A stretch of DNA of 64,000 nt from Corynebacterium sp. (GTDB lineage Bacteria; Actinomycetota; Actinomycetes; Mycobacteriales; Mycobacteriaceae): contig NZ_JAUNLP010000002.1 in assembly GCF_030532195.1 (NCBI RefSeq), positions 301,580 through 365,579 of the forward strand. The letters are read 5' to 3'. Below, piece by piece: positions 10,029-20,066 of the stretch. The notes beneath the pieces were generated by a model. The model saw only the letters and a program-made list of their open reading frames with translations, was not told where the DNA came from and made no database searches. Made by a program: the position numbers and the translations under genes. Within the stretch, counting starts at the first letter, position 1; every line of letters begins with the position of its first letter.

Positions 10029-11343
10029 CGTTTTCTTCTTCCTCGGAGTAGAACTCCGCAGTCGGCTCCACCACCACGGTGCGAACGCGCATACGACCAC
10101 GGCGGTCACGCTCACCCTCAGCGGTAAACTTCAGTCCTGCATAGTTTACGTGGGAACCCGGCAAAGGCACACGTCCCAACTCATATGCCAGCAAACCGGA
10201 GACAGTTTCGACCTCTTCCAGGATGTCATCATCAAAGATGATTTCACGCCCGTGGGCTTCGTCGTAAAGCTCGCTGATCTCCCCGAGACTCAGACGCGCC
10301 TGCACGCGGTAGGCGGCATCGCCCAGCGGTTCGATGGGCGCTTGCTCTGCCTCGTCGTATTCATCGGCAATCTCACCGACAATCTCTTCCAAAATGTCCT
10401 CGATGGAAATCAGGCCTGCCACCGAGCCGTACTCGTCAATGAGAATGGCGATGTGGTTGCGGTTGCGCTGCATCTCATCCAGCAGGTCATCCAGCGGTTT
10501 AGAGTCCGGCACAAAGACGCAATCGCGCATGACCTCGGAGACACTGACGCCACGGCCGCCGTCGGTACGCGAGTACGTCTCCTGGACGATGTCCTTCAGA
10601 TAGATGACACCAACGATGTCCTCGACGCTCTCGCCGATAACCGGCAGGCGCGAGTGGCCCGACTTCACGCACAGCGCCACGGCCTGGCCGCAGTGCTTAT
10701 CGGCCTCGATCCAGACCATCTCCGGGCGGGGAACCATCACAGAGCGTGCCGACGTCTCTGCGAGGTCGAACACAGACTGAATCATGCGACGTTCATCGTG
10801 CTCAACAATGCCGCGCTCCTGCGCGATATCGACCATCTCACGCAGCTCAACTTCCGTTGCGAACGGACCGTCCCGGAAGCCGCCACCTGGGGTGATGATG
10901 TTGCCGGCCCAAATCAGCAGCTTTTCCAGCGGACCGAGCACCTTGGCCAAAAAGCTCAGGACTACTGCGCTGCCGAGCGAAATTGAGTACGGATTCTTTC
11001 GGCCCATCGTGCGGGAAAACACGCCGAGGACCAGGAAGGTAAACAGGGCAAGGACGGCGACGGCGGCAACAATCGCCCATCGCTCTGGCTCAAAAAGCCG
11101 CAGGCACAATGCGGCGATGGTCACCGCCCCGATGGATTCGCACAGCGTGCGCAGAATCACCAGAACGTTGACATGACGGGCACGATTTTCCACAACCTTC
11201 AGCAGCGCGGTGGCGCCAGCGACCTCATCGCGCTGCAACTCCGCCACTCGCGCCCTGGAGATGGCAGAAACTGCTGTTTCAACCGTGTTCAGTCCGCCCG
11301 CGCAGACCATCGCCACAATGGCGATTACTACCAACGTAATCAT
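10015..11343 (-). CDS. CNNM/CorC-type membrane protein with CBS pair (hemolysin family)
   Basis: The 442-residue protein has an N-terminal DUF21/CNNM membrane domain (about 1-180) and a CBS pair (about 200-330; [34 protein letters not shown]). A CorC_HlyC transporter-associated domain lies at about 345-425. Proteins of this layout affect Mg2+/Co2+ handling. The start overlaps the ybeY stop (ATGA), and the end overlaps era. This ybeY-CBS-era order is common in actinobacteria. Confidence 0.92.
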   Translation of the reverse strand: MITLVVIAIVAMVCAGGLNTVETAVSAISRARVAELQRDEVAGATALLKVVENRARHVNVLVILRTLCESIGAVTIAALCLRLFEPERWAIVAAVAVLALFTFLVLGVFSRTMGRKNPYSISLGSAVVLSFLAKVLGPLEKLLIWAGNIITPGGGFRDGPFATEVELREMVDIAQERGIVEHDERRMIQSVFDLAETSARSVMVPRPEMVWIEADKHCGQAVALCVKSGHSRLPVIGESVEDIVGVIYLKDIVQETYSRTDGGRGVSVSEVMRDCVFVPDSKPLDDLLDEMQRNRNHIAILIDEYGSVAGLISIEDILEEIVGEIADEYDEAEQAPIEPLGDAAYRVQARLSLGEISELYDEAHGREIIFDDDILEEVETVSGLLAYELGRVPLPGSHVNYAGLKFTAEGERDRRGRMRVRTVVVEPTAEFYSEEEENDGQS

Positions 11344-11873
11344 CGCTCGTTAGAACGCTCCGGAAACGCATTGGGAGTAATTGGCTTCGGAGAAAAAGTC
11401 ACGCCACGGCGATCGATGTCGTCGTACCAGTCAGCGAGCAGACCATTTTGCAGGGAGAACATCTGGCGTTCTTCCTCGGCCGTGACATGGTCATAGCCCA
11501 GCAAGTGCAGGACACCGTGAACAGTCAGCAGCACCAGCTCGTGGCTGAGTGGGTGTCCTGCGCGCTCTGCCTGGCCCGCAGCGAATTCAGGGCACAGTAC
11601 GATGTCGCCCAGCATGGCTGGGCCCGGATCTGCCGCATCTGGACGACCAGAGCCCGGAGTGAGCTCATCCATGGGAAAACTCATGACATCAGTGGGCCCT
11701 GGCAGGTCCAGCCAGCGCACGTGCAGATCCTCAATTGTCTTGAGATCGACAATATGAATGCTCAGCTCAGCTGCCGGATGCACGTCCATGCGGCTGAGCG
11801 CATAGCGGGCAACGTCGATAAGCGACTCTTCGTTGACGCCCTGACCTGACTCGTTGAAAACTTCAATGCTCAT
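11340..11873 (-). CDS. ybeY: Endoribonuclease YbeY (rRNA maturation)
   Basis: This is a single-strand endoribonuclease needed for 16S rRNA 3' processing and late ribosome quality control. The zinc motif H-x3-H-x5-H is seen as [11 protein letters not shown], and the upstream DVMSFPMDE is also typical. The length of 177 residues is normal. It is located between phoH and the CBS protein with a 4-base overlap downstream, forming the standard phoH-ybeY-CBS-era operon. Confidence 0.95.
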   Translation of the reverse strand: MSIEVFNESGQGVNEESLIDVARYALSRMDVHPAAELSIHIVDLKTIEDLHVRWLDLPGPTDVMSFPMDELTPGSGRPDAADPGPAMLGDIVLCPEFAAGQAERAGHPLSHELVLLTVHGVLHLLGYDHVTAEEERQMFSLQNGLLADWYDDIDRRGVTFSPKPITPNAFPERSNER

Positions 11874-11891
11874 GTGAAATTCAGCGTCCTT

Positions 11892-12917
11892 TTACCGCGT
11901 CTTCGCGGACTTCTTCTTAGCTGGCTTGGCACCCTGCTCAATGCCCTCGTTGTAGGCATCGTAGTCATCGTATGCCTCGACAATTGCGGTGACCAATGGG
12001 TTGCGTACCACGTCAGCCGAGCCCAGCGCTGGAAACGCAATGCCGGGGACTCCGCGCAGGACTTCACGGGCGACGGCAAGCCCCGACTGCTGCCCACGTG
12101 GCAAGTCAACCTGGCTGGCATCACCGGTGATGACCATCTTGGAACCGAAACCGAGGCGGGTGAGGAACATCTTCATCTGCGCTGGAGTGGTGTTCTGAGC
12201 CTCATCGAGAATGATGAAGGCGTTGTTCAACGTGCGACCGCGCATATACGCCAGCGGTGCGACCTCCACTACCCCAGTTTCCATCAGCTTCGGAATCAGG
12301 TCCGGCTCCAGCATCTCGCGCATGGCATCATGCAGTGGCCGCAGGTAGGGGTCAATCTTCTCATGTAGCGTACCGGGCAAGAAACCCAGGTTCTCGCCGG
12401 CCTCCACCGCAGGGCGAGTCAGGATAATGCGCTCGACTTTCTTACTCTTGAGCGCAGCCACGGCCTTTGCCATGGCCAGGAAGGTTTTACCAGTACCGGC
12501 AGGACCGATGCCGAAGACCACATTAAAGCGGTCGATGGCATCGACGTAATTTTTCTGACCCTCCGTCTTTGGTCGGATGGTTTTGCCGCGGTGCGTGACA
12601 ATGCCACCGCCGAGCACCTCACTGGCGGATTTTTCGCCACGGTCCACGATGCCCACTGCGTGGCGGACGGACTCCGGCGAGAGCTCATGGCCACGGCGGG
12701 CCATTGACTCCAGTTCCTTGAAGGCACGAACTGCCAGCGAGACGTCGGCGGGCTTTCCCTTGATTGTCACCACACCGCCGCGAACATGGATGTCCGCTGC
12801 CAGCATCGACTCCAGCAGGCGCAGATTCTGATCCGCCTGCCCAACCACAATGGGTGCAAGTGCATCATCGAGCTCGACTACCGCGCTGGTGCGAGCGGTT
12901 ACTGAATACTTTGTCAT
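11892..12917 (-). CDS. phoH: PhoH-like ATPase
   Basis: The 341-residue protein has an N-terminal KH-like region followed by the PhoH ATPase core: Walker A GPAGTGKTFLAMA, Walker B FIILDEAQNTTP, and TGDASQVDLPRGQQSGL. Family members are RNA-linked helicase-like ATPases, often paired with ybeY as here. The C-terminus is Lys-rich (KPAKKKSAKTR). The start is ATG 12917, and the gene follows rsmE after a short gap. Confidence 0.94.
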   Translation of the reverse strand: MTKYSVTARTSAVVELDDALAPIVVGQADQNLRLLESMLAADIHVRGGVVTIKGKPADVSLAVRAFKELESMARRGHELSPESVRHAVGIVDRGEKSASEVLGGGIVTHRGKTIRPKTEGQKNYVDAIDRFNVVFGIGPAGTGKTFLAMAKAVAALKSKKVERIILTRPAVEAGENLGFLPGTLHEKIDPYLRPLHDAMREMLEPDLIPKLMETGVVEVAPLAYMRGRTLNNAFIILDEAQNTTPAQMKMFLTRLGFGSKMVITGDASQVDLPRGQQSGLAVAREVLRGVPGIAFPALGSADVVRNPLVTAIVEAYDDYDAYNEGIEQGAKPAKKKSAKTR

Positions 12918-12955
12918 TATGTATCTATCCTACTGACCGCGCGGATCAATTCCCC

Positions 12956-13762
12956 TTAGGAAGCGTCTTCGGTATCTACGGCATCGGAATTGTCGGCGCC
13001 ATCAGTCGCCCACCGCCCTGTCAGTGGCCCCAGCGCGCTAATCGCGGCAGCACCTGCCAGGGCACTGCGAAGCACGGTCGGACCCAACACAACCGAGCTG
13101 GCACCGGCTGCAGTAAAGGCCTCCAGCTCAGCGGGGCTGACTCCACCTTCCGGGCCGACGATGAAAAGTACCTTGGATGCATCGGCAGCCTTGGCAGCAA
13201 ACTCCACAAACGGCGCCGTTTCTTCTTCATGCAGCACCGCTGCTACCCCGCCATCGGCCACGGTGCTCTCAATAAGCTGCTCAATATCGGCGGAGCTGTG
13301 CAGTGCGGCTACCGGCGGAATCCACGCGCGACGCGCCTGCTTAGCCGCCTCGCGTGCAGCGGCCTGCCACTTCGCCCTGGCCTTGGTCTCTTTGGCTGAG
13401 CCATTCCATCTGGCGACGCAATTGAGCGCAGCCCACGGAATGATTTCGTCCACGCCAATCTCGGTCATCAAATCCACCGCGAGCTCTGCACGGTCCGACT
13501 TCGGCAGCGCCTGAACCACTGTCACATGCGGCAGTGGCCGCGGGCGCTTTTCAGCGTGCAACACCTGTGCGTGCACTTCACGCGGGTCAACGTGCATGAG
13601 GCGGGCACGCACTACTAAATCCGCACCATTTGCAAGTAGAACTTCCTGGCCTTCCTTCAGCCGGCGGACGCTGATGTGCTTTGCCTCCGGCCCGTGAATT
13701 CGCAGGACTTCTTTTACCCGTGGAAGCTCGGAGAAGTCCCCGAGGAAGACAGGCAAACTCAT
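12956..13762 (-). CDS. rsmE: 16S rRNA (uracil(1498)-N3)-methyltransferase
   Basis: This SPOUT-fold methyltransferase modifies U1498 of 16S rRNA. The 268-residue protein has the PUA-like N-terminus and the conserved VQALPKSDRAELAVD, then the SAM-knot region FIVGPEGGVSPAELEAF and VVLGPTVLRSALAGAAAISAL. It lies between dnaJ2 and phoH on the minus strand, a conserved arrangement. The C-terminal tail is short and acidic. Confidence 0.95.
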   Translation of the reverse strand: MSLPVFLGDFSELPRVKEVLRIHGPEAKHISVRRLKEGQEVLLANGADLVVRARLMHVDPREVHAQVLHAEKRPRPLPHVTVVQALPKSDRAELAVDLMTEIGVDEIIPWAALNCVARWNGSAKETKARAKWQAAAREAAKQARRAWIPPVAALHSSADIEQLIESTVADGGVAAVLHEEETAPFVEFAAKAADASKVLFIVGPEGGVSPAELEAFTAAGASSVVLGPTVLRSALAGAAAISALGPLTGRWATDGADNSDAVDTEDAS

Positions 13763-13817
13763 CTATCGCTCACACTCACAAGTTTTGGTGACAGTTAATA
13801 TGCGCACGTCTTACCGT

Positions 13818-14945
13818 CTAGCGGCGACGGAAACGGGAGAAGAATCCGTGCCCCTCGTGGGCATCGGCCACCTTCGCATCATCATTGCGGTGCTCACGCA
13901 GCTTCTCCAGCAGTTCGCGAGAGCGGCGGTCCAGCTTGGTCGGCACCGTGACATTGACGTGGGCGACAATGTCGCCGTTGCCCTCACCGCGCAGGTGCGG
14001 CATGCCCTTGCCTTCCAATCGAACCTCTTCAGTCGGCTGCGTGCCGGCATCGACCTTGATGGTCATTGGCTCACCGAGCAGATCATCGACCTCAAATTCG
14101 GTGCCCAGTGCAGCATCGGCCATCGGCACATCGACGTTCACGTGCAGGTCATCGCCCTCACGTTCAAAGACCGGATGCTTTTCCATCTCGACTTCCACGT
14201 AAAGGTCACCAGCTGGGCCGCCACCCGGGCCTACCTCGCCCTGTCCGGCCATGCGGATGCGCATGCCGTCGGAAATACCGGCAGGAACATTGACAGTCAG
14301 GTCACGGCGTGCGCGAACACGACCGTCACCGGCGCAGTTGCTACACGGATCCAGGATGACCTCACCGGTGCCCTCACAGGTTGGGCACGGACGCGAGGTC
14401 ATAACATTGCCCAGGAAGGAGCGCTGGACCTGCTGAATCTCGCCCGTTCCGTTACAGCTGGTACACGGCTTCGGCTTCGACTTGGACTTCGAACCAGTGC
14501 CCTCACACTTGTCACAGAGAACCGCGGTATCGACGGTGATTGGCTTGCGGACACCAGTAAAGGCCTCATCCAATCCCAGCGAAATACGCAGCAGTGCATC
14601 AGCACCCGGCTGTACGCGCGAACGACGCTGACGGGTGCCACCGGCACCGCCGAAGAAAGCCTCGAAGATATCGCCGACGCCACCGCCGCCGAAACCACCG
14701 AAGCCGCCGCCCATGCCGCCCTGCGGATCTAGTGGGTCACCGCCCATATCCACAATCCGACGCTTTTCAGGATCTAGCAGAACCTCATTTGCCTCAGAGG
14801 CTTCACGGAACTTCTCTGCAGCCTCTTCATCACCCGGATTACGGTCTGGGTGGTACTTGAGCGCCAGCTTTCGGTACGCCTTCTTAATCTGAGCGTCCGT
14901 AGCGTCCTTGTCCACTCCGAGGATGCCGTAATAGTCGCGTGCCAA
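13818..14945 (-). CDS. dnaJ2: Chaperone protein DnaJ (DnaJ2)
   Basis: This co-chaperone stimulates DnaK ATPase. The J domain (1-68) contains [10 protein letters not shown] with the essential HPD. A Gly-rich stretch comes next, then four CxxCxGxG zinc repeats ([32 protein letters not shown]; the last is CxxCxGDG) and the substrate-binding C-terminal domains. The 375-residue length is normal. It starts two bases after hrcA ends, so the two form one heat-shock unit with hrcA as its repressor. Confidence 0.97.
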   Translation of the reverse strand: MARDYYGILGVDKDATDAQIKKAYRKLALKYHPDRNPGDEEAAEKFREASEANEVLLDPEKRRIVDMGGDPLDPQGGMGGGFGGFGGGGVGDIFEAFFGGAGGTRQRRSRVQPGADALLRISLGLDEAFTGVRKPITVDTAVLCDKCEGTGSKSKSKPKPCTSCNGTGEIQQVQRSFLGNVMTSRPCPTCEGTGEVILDPCSNCAGDGRVRARRDLTVNVPAGISDGMRIRMAGQGEVGPGGGPAGDLYVEVEMEKHPVFEREGDDLHVNVDVPMADAALGTEFEVDDLLGEPMTIKVDAGTQPTEEVRLEGKGMPHLRGEGNGDIVAHVNVTVPTKLDRRSRELLEKLREHRNDDAKVADAHEGHGFFSRFRRR

Positions 14946-14947
14946 CT

Positions 14948-15985
14948 TTAGCTACTTCCTTTCAATACCCGGCCAACGTACTGTGCAACAGCAGCAACCG
15001 AGGAAATTGTTCCCGGATAATCCATAAATGTTGGGCCAACTACTCCCATGCCGCCCAAAATCTCAGTGCCGGTGCCATATCCGGTCGATACCACTGAGGT
15101 TCCGCGCAGCTCCTCGTCTTCGTTCTCTTCGCCAATGGACACCTGAACTCGATCCAAGTCCTGTGCCGCCGACAGCAGTTTGAGCACAACGACCTGCTCC
15201 TCAAGTGCCTCGAGGACCATGGGCAGCGTGGAAGGTAAGCGACCGTGCATATTACCACGTGTCAGATTCGAAGCACCCGACAGGATGAGCCTGTCATTGG
15301 GCTTTTCAATCAACGATTCCACCAGCACCGTGGAGCAACGAATAATGGCATCGCGCAGGTCACGCGGCGCATTCGCCGCCAAATCGGATATCGCGATCGA
15401 AGCGTCGGAAAGCGTGTGCCCCGCCATTGCCCGGTTGAAATGGTCGCGCAGCAGCGGCACCAGATCGGGATCGATTGGTGCGGGCAGCTCGACGTTGCGC
15501 TGTTCCACTCGGCCGGTGTCGGTGATGACCACCAGGAGCAGACGCACGTCCGCAAGCTGGACCACCTCGCAGTGGCGCACACGGGAGACCTCCAGCGTCG
15601 GCACCTGCACCACCGCCACCTGGCGAGTTAGCTGGCTGAGCAGCTGCACACTGCGTCGCAGCACGTCTTCGAGATCAACACCGCCTTCGAGAAACTCCAA
15701 GATTGCGCGCCGCTCCGCTCGGGACAGCGGCTTGATCTGCGAGATGTTGTCCACAAAGAGGCGGTAACCCTTCTCAGTCGGGATTCTCCCCGAGGAGGCA
15801 TGCTCCTGCTGGATATACCCCTCGGCTTCCAGCACCGCCATGTCATTTCTAATGGTCGCTGAGGACACGCCCAGATTATGGCGCTCCACCAGAGCCTTCG
15901 AGCCGACGGGCTCCTGGGAGGCTACGTAATCCGAGACAATTGCCCGAAGAACTTCCTGCCTGCGCTTATCCGTCTGAGATGACAT
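14948..15985 (-). CDS. hrcA: Heat-inducible transcription repressor HrcA
   Basis: HrcA represses chaperone operons through CIRCE operators. The 345-residue protein has an N-terminal winged helix ([23 protein letters not shown]) and a GAF-like body. No CIRCE inverted repeat is evident near this operon, so hrcA-dnaJ2 may be controlled elsewhere while HrcA acts on groESL-type targets. It begins 9 bases downstream of the hemW stop. Confidence 0.96.
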   Translation of the reverse strand: MSSQTDKRRQEVLRAIVSDYVASQEPVGSKALVERHNLGVSSATIRNDMAVLEAEGYIQQEHASSGRIPTEKGYRLFVDNISQIKPLSRAERRAILEFLEGGVDLEDVLRRSVQLLSQLTRQVAVVQVPTLEVSRVRHCEVVQLADVRLLLVVITDTGRVEQRNVELPAPIDPDLVPLLRDHFNRAMAGHTLSDASIAISDLAANAPRDLRDAIIRCSTVLVESLIEKPNDRLILSGASNLTRGNMHGRLPSTLPMVLEALEEQVVVLKLLSAAQDLDRVQVSIGEENEDEELRGTSVVSTGYGTGTEILGGMGVVGPTFMDYPGTISSVAAVAQYVGRVLKGSS

Positions 15986-15994
15986 GCGGATAGT

Positions 15995-17170
15995 TTAACT
16001 AAGGATGTCAACAATAATTGCGTCGGCCAGCAAACGCCCACGATCAGTCAACTGAATCCGCTGGCCAGCGCCGGTCTCCACGAATCGCAACATGCCAGCA
16101 TCCGCTTGCCGACGAGCCTTGCGAATCTCCCCCTCAGTAAGCACGGTCGCCTCAATGCCCTCGGCCAGCCGCAGCCCCAGCATGATTTTTTCCGTGTGGC
16201 GGTCCTCGGCGGTCAGCTCCTCCGAGTCCTTAATCGGCAACTCCCCCGCGGACACCATCGCGGCATACCGTGCGGGATGCTTGACGTTATAGAAACGCGT
16301 GCCATCTAAATGCGAATGAGCACCGGGACCTGCACCCCACCAGTTGCCGTCGCGCCAGTAGACCATGTTGTGACGGCACTGACCGCCCGGCTTAGACCAG
16401 TTGGACACTTCGTACCAGGAAAAACCGGCTTGCGACAGTGCGGCATCGATGCGCTCGTAGCGGTCGGCGAGGTCATCGTCGTCAGGCATGGGCAGCTCGC
16501 CGCGACGCACCTTGCGCCCCATCGCGGTGCCGGGCTCGACGATGAGTGAGTACGCCGAAACGTGATCGACGTCCGTGGCCAGCACGGCATCCAAGGTGGT
16601 GTCGTGATCCGCCATGGATTCACCGGGCGTGCCGTAGATGACATCGAGGTTGATGTGCTCAAATCCAGCAGCGCGGGCTTCCGCCACGGCAGCGGCGGGG
16701 CGTCCTGGCGTATGCGTGCGGTCGAGAGTGGCCAGCACATGAGGTACGGCTGACTGCATGCCAAGGCTCACACGGGTAAAGCCGGCCTCCTTCAAACCAG
16801 CGAAAAATTCTGGTGAGGTCGACTCGGGATTCGATTCGGTTGTCACCTCGGCGCCGTCGGCAAGCCCGAAGGAATTGCGCACTCCGTCTAGGAGTCGGCG
16901 CAGACCACTTGCGCCCAGCAGTGACGGCGTGCCGCCGCCGACGAAGACCGTCTCAGCGCCGCCGCTGGCTTGCTGTGCGAGTTCGGGATGCTTTTCGACG
17001 GCCATCTCAAGCTCCCGCACGATGGCGTCGAGGTAATCTCCCTGCGTTGCGCCACTTCCTAGCTGACCTGCGGTGTAGGTGTTGAAATCGCAGTAGCCAC
17101 AGCGGGTGGCGCAGAAGGGGACGTGCAAGTAGACACCGAAGGAATCGGTGTGTGGCTCAGTCACAGTCAC
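15995..17170 (-). CDS. hemW: Radical SAM heme chaperone HemW (HemN-like)
   Basis: The 391-residue protein has the radical SAM cluster motif CATRCGYCDFNTY (CxxxCxxC) near residue 20. It also has the HemN-type FVGGGTPSLL, TTESNPES, RVSLGMQS and the HemN C-terminal domain. HemW members bind haem and deliver it; they lack true coproporphyrinogen oxidase activity, so the older hemN label is doubtful. The GTG start overlaps the preceding gene by four bases (GTGA). Confidence 0.93.
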   Translation of the reverse strand: MTVTEPHTDSFGVYLHVPFCATRCGYCDFNTYTAGQLGSGATQGDYLDAIVRELEMAVEKHPELAQQASGGAETVFVGGGTPSLLGASGLRRLLDGVRNSFGLADGAEVTTESNPESTSPEFFAGLKEAGFTRVSLGMQSAVPHVLATLDRTHTPGRPAAAVAEARAAGFEHINLDVIYGTPGESMADHDTTLDAVLATDVDHVSAYSLIVEPGTAMGRKVRRGELPMPDDDDLADRYERIDAALSQAGFSWYEVSNWSKPGGQCRHNMVYWRDGNWWGAGPGAHSHLDGTRFYNVKHPARYAAMVSAGELPIKDSEELTAEDRHTEKIMLGLRLAEGIEATVLTEGEIRKARRQADAGMLRFVETGAGQRIQLTDRGRLLADAIIVDILS

Positions 17171-17853
17171 GCATGCTCCTTGGCGCGGCGCTGCTTGACG
17201 CGCCGGACAATCTCATCAATGCGGGCTCGTTCCATCAAAAACTCCGGTGGCCTGCGACCGCGAAGCGCATTGGCAACTGCCGGATGCGTCTCCGGCACCG
17301 CAACGCACCAGGCGGCAGCGGCAGACAGCGCGCGTCGACCGGACTGCGCGTAGAGCTGTGGCAGGACGACGGCGCCGAGCTTTTCCACTCCCCGGATGTT
17401 TTCGGCCGAGACCCAGTCGGCGAGTTCCTCCAGGTAGGAGGCGACGGCATCCGAGCGGGCAATCATCGCCTGCGTGACAGTCGGCACTGCCACTGGGGGC
17501 TTCAACGGCGCTGGAATCAGCGACAGCGACTGCACGTCCAGCGACTTTGGCACTGGGTGCGGGTGCTGGCACGCCGAGGAATTGGCGGAGATGTTTCCGA
17601 TGCGCCCCGAGCGGATGCCGGAGGTAAAGGCCTGCCGCAGCCCATCGAGTTCACCGATGAGCGGACGGCAATCTTCCACCGCCTCATCGACGATATCGGC
17701 AAGTTCCAGCACGCATTCATCGACCAGCTCGCGGTCTACATCCGCCACTGCTTGGGCGAGATGTTCAATGTGCTCGGCAACTTCATCGCCGATGTCGTAG
17801 AGCTCTTGTGTCACTTCGCGCAGGCGTAGCCGAGCATCGAAGTGGTTTATCAT
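17167..17853 (-). CDS. Conserved hypothetical protein, coupled to hemW
   Basis: This 228-residue, largely helical protein has an acidic N-terminal half (heptad-like ELYDIGDEVAEHIEHLAQAV) and a Pro-rich linker near 120-130. A second helical half ends in Arg/Lys (RIDEIVRRVKQRRAKEH). No signal peptide or membrane segment is apparent. The stop overlaps the hemW start. I do not recognise a family; similar genes sit before hemW in other corynebacteria as far as I recall. Confidence 0.7.
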   Translation of the reverse strand: MINHFDARLRLREVTQELYDIGDEVAEHIEHLAQAVADVDRELVDECVLELADIVDEAVEDCRPLIGELDGLRQAFTSGIRSGRIGNISANSSACQHPHPVPKSLDVQSLSLIPAPLKPPVAVPTVTQAMIARSDAVASYLEELADWVSAENIRGVEKLGAVVLPQLYAQSGRRALSAAAAWCVAVPETHPAVANALRGRRPPEFLMERARIDEIVRRVKQRRAKEHA

Positions 17854-17960
17854 CGCCCAGCCCTCCCGCGGCCTACTCGGCAGACTCCGGCCACACTTAT
17901 GTCAACGGGTTTGTGCCTTGTGGCATTGACGCGTGGTGTAGGTGGAATCTGAAAACACCG

Positions 17961-18006
17961 TAAAAATTTCTAGCGCCCCTCACCTTAATTGGGTGAGGGG
18001 CGCTAG
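17961..18006 (-). terminator. Rho-independent terminator of the acyl-CoA synthetase gene
   Basis: Perfect 15-bp arms at 17970-17984 and 17992-18006 enclose a 7-base loop. Read on the minus strand, the stem is followed by AAATTTTTA. It lies 74 bases past the fadD stop. Confidence 0.85.
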
Positions 18007-18079
18007 TGGCGCAGCAACACGCTGCCGATTGCGGTGGCGATCGTCGTCGCGCGACTACTTCCGCAGCTCCACACCAGGA

Positions 18080-19912
18080 TTAGCGCTGGTAGAGAGCCTC
18101 AATCTCACGGGAGTAGTTATCCAGCACAACGTTGCGCTTGACCTTCATGGTCGGGGTCATCTCGCCGCTGTCCTCGGTGAACTGATTTTCCAGGATGTGG
18201 AACTTCTTAATAGACTCCGCGTGGGACACCAACTCGTTGGCGGCATTGACTGCGTCCTGAATTTCAGCGCGCAGCACAGCGCTGGAGGCGGCCAGCTCGC
18301 GGATCGAGGTGTGCTCTGGAATGGAGTGCTCAATCTTCCACTTGGTCAGCGCCTCTGGGTCGAGAGTGACCAGCACCGAGACAAACGGACGACCATCGCC
18401 GATAACCACGGCTTCGGAGACCAGCGGATGCGAGCGCATGCGGTCTTCCATTGGGCCTGGGGCGACGTTCTTACCGCCGGCGGTGACAATGAGGTCCTTC
18501 TTACGGCCGGTGATTTTCAGGTGCCCCTCGTCAGTCAGCTCACCGAGGTCACCGGTCTTGAACCACTCGCCGTCGATGAAGGCTTCCTTGGTGGCCTCTT
18601 CGTTCTTCCAGTAGCGGTCAAAAACAACTGGCCCCTTGAGCAGGACTTCACCGTCATCGTTGATGGCGACGGAGCAGCCACCGACCGGACGGCCAACGGT
18701 GCCGATAATCTGGTGGCTCGGGTTATTAACAGTAAACGCAGCGGTGGACTCAGTCAAGCCATAGCCTTCATAAACGGTGACACCGAGACCGCGGAAGAAG
18801 TGCCCCAGGTCAGAGGACATAGCCGAGCCGCCAGAAATGGTGTACTGAACGGCCTCGCCCATAGCCTCACGAATCTTTGCAAATACCAAGCGGTCATACA
18901 GCTTCAGGCGCAGCTTCAGTGCCCGCGACGGCCCCTCTGGCGTATCCAGGGTCTTGGAGTACTCGATGGCGGTGGCCTCAGCACGTTCGAACATTGCCTG
19001 GCCGAAAGCACCCTTTTCCTTGGCGGAAGCGTAGGCAGCGTCGCGGACCTTTTCAAACACGCGCGGCACTCCGAGAATCAGGTGCGGGCGGGAACGCTGG
19101 AACTCGAGGGTAACGGTCTTGGTGTCAGACCAGTGCGACTGCGTTGCACCGGCAATCATCGAAGCCAGGGAGACGGCGTGTGCCAACACGTGTGCCAGCG
19201 GCAGGAAGGTCAGGATGCGATTGCCTGGGCGGGCAATAAGACCAATCTCGTTGGTGAGGATGGCGCGGGCCTCTGCCAACCAGTTGCTGTGCAGCAGGAC
19301 GCAGCCCTTTGGACGGCCAGTGGTGCCGGAGGTGTAAATGACGGTAGCCAGGTCATCAGCCTTGGTGTCGTCGATGATGTTCTCGACGACCTCGTCCTCG
19401 ATGTCGCGGCCTTCGTAGCTAATGGTGTCGACGCCGGAAGCGTTGATTTCCAGCACGCGGCGCAACTGGGACTCCCCCTCAGAGCCGTTCCCGCCCTCCT
19501 TGACAATGAGCGGCTTCATGCGATCGGTGTGCTCGCGCGACTCAGTGAATGCGAAGACTGCACCGGAGTTTTCAATAATCCAACGAATCTGGCCGGAGGA
19601 GGACGAACCATAAATTGGAACGACGGCGGCACCGGCCATCCAAATACCGGTGTTGAGAAGGTTCCACTCGTAGCGGGTTTCACTGAGCAGTGCCACTCGG
19701 TCACCCGGCTTAATACCGTTTGCAATCAGACCCTTGGCGACGGCACGGGCCTCGTCATAAAACTCCTGCGCGGTCACATTGACCCACTCGAAGTTCTTCG
19801 GCCGAGTAAACAGAACGAGTTTCGGGCGCTTGCGCACCAGCTCCCGCAGCGAGGTAATGATGGTTTCATCCTCGCCGATGACGTATTTCGCCTCAGTAGT
19901 GTATTCACGCAT
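18080..19912 (-). CDS. fadD15: Long-chain fatty acid--CoA ligase (FadD15-like)
   Basis: This AMP-forming synthetase activates fatty acids to acyl-CoA. The 610-residue protein has the P-loop VIYTSGTTGRPKGCVLLH, the motif YEGYGLTESTAAFTVN, the ATP-binding GEWFKTGDLG and the C-terminal KITGRKKDLIVTAGGKNVAPGPME with the catalytic Lys region. It is a monocistronic gene divergent from malQ and closed by a strong terminator. Confidence 0.93.
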   Translation of the reverse strand: MREYTTEAKYVIGEDETIITSLRELVRKRPKLVLFTRPKNFEWVNVTAQEFYDEARAVAKGLIANGIKPGDRVALLSETRYEWNLLNTGIWMAGAAVVPIYGSSSSGQIRWIIENSGAVFAFTESREHTDRMKPLIVKEGGNGSEGESQLRRVLEINASGVDTISYEGRDIEDEVVENIIDDTKADDLATVIYTSGTTGRPKGCVLLHSNWLAEARAILTNEIGLIARPGNRILTFLPLAHVLAHAVSLASMIAGATQSHWSDTKTVTLEFQRSRPHLILGVPRVFEKVRDAAYASAKEKGAFGQAMFERAEATAIEYSKTLDTPEGPSRALKLRLKLYDRLVFAKIREAMGEAVQYTISGGSAMSSDLGHFFRGLGVTVYEGYGLTESTAAFTVNNPSHQIIGTVGRPVGGCSVAINDDGEVLLKGPVVFDRYWKNEEATKEAFIDGEWFKTGDLGELTDEGHLKITGRKKDLIVTAGGKNVAPGPMEDRMRSHPLVSEAVVIGDGRPFVSVLVTLDPEALTKWKIEHSIPEHTSIRELAASSAVLRAEIQDAVNAANELVSHAESIKKFHILENQFTEDSGEMTPTMKVKRNVVLDNYSREIEALYQR

Positions 19913-20066
19913 CGAGTTACAAGCTCCTACTTTCCGTCGTTGGCTTTGTTAGAAAACAACTTAGAACATCAGACCGGGCGCCGTTGTGATTTCTCAAAAT
20001 ATTTCGATAACGAAGTGATGTGGCTTACTTCTGGCAAAGTTTTTCGAAACTGGCATTATTGAAAGA

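Noticed and set aside
10009..10986. A 325-residue plus-strand frame opposite the CBS-domain gene
   Set aside because: The minus-strand gene has DUF21, CBS and CorC domains and overlaps ybeY and era as expected.
14946..15995. CIRCE operator near hrcA-dnaJ2
   Set aside because: No TTAGCACTC/GAGTGCTAA inverted repeat could be found.
17942..20062. A 706-residue plus-strand open frame
   Set aside because: It is the antisense shadow of the acyl-CoA synthetase gene, which has clear family motifs and a terminator; the shadow protein has no recognisable domain.
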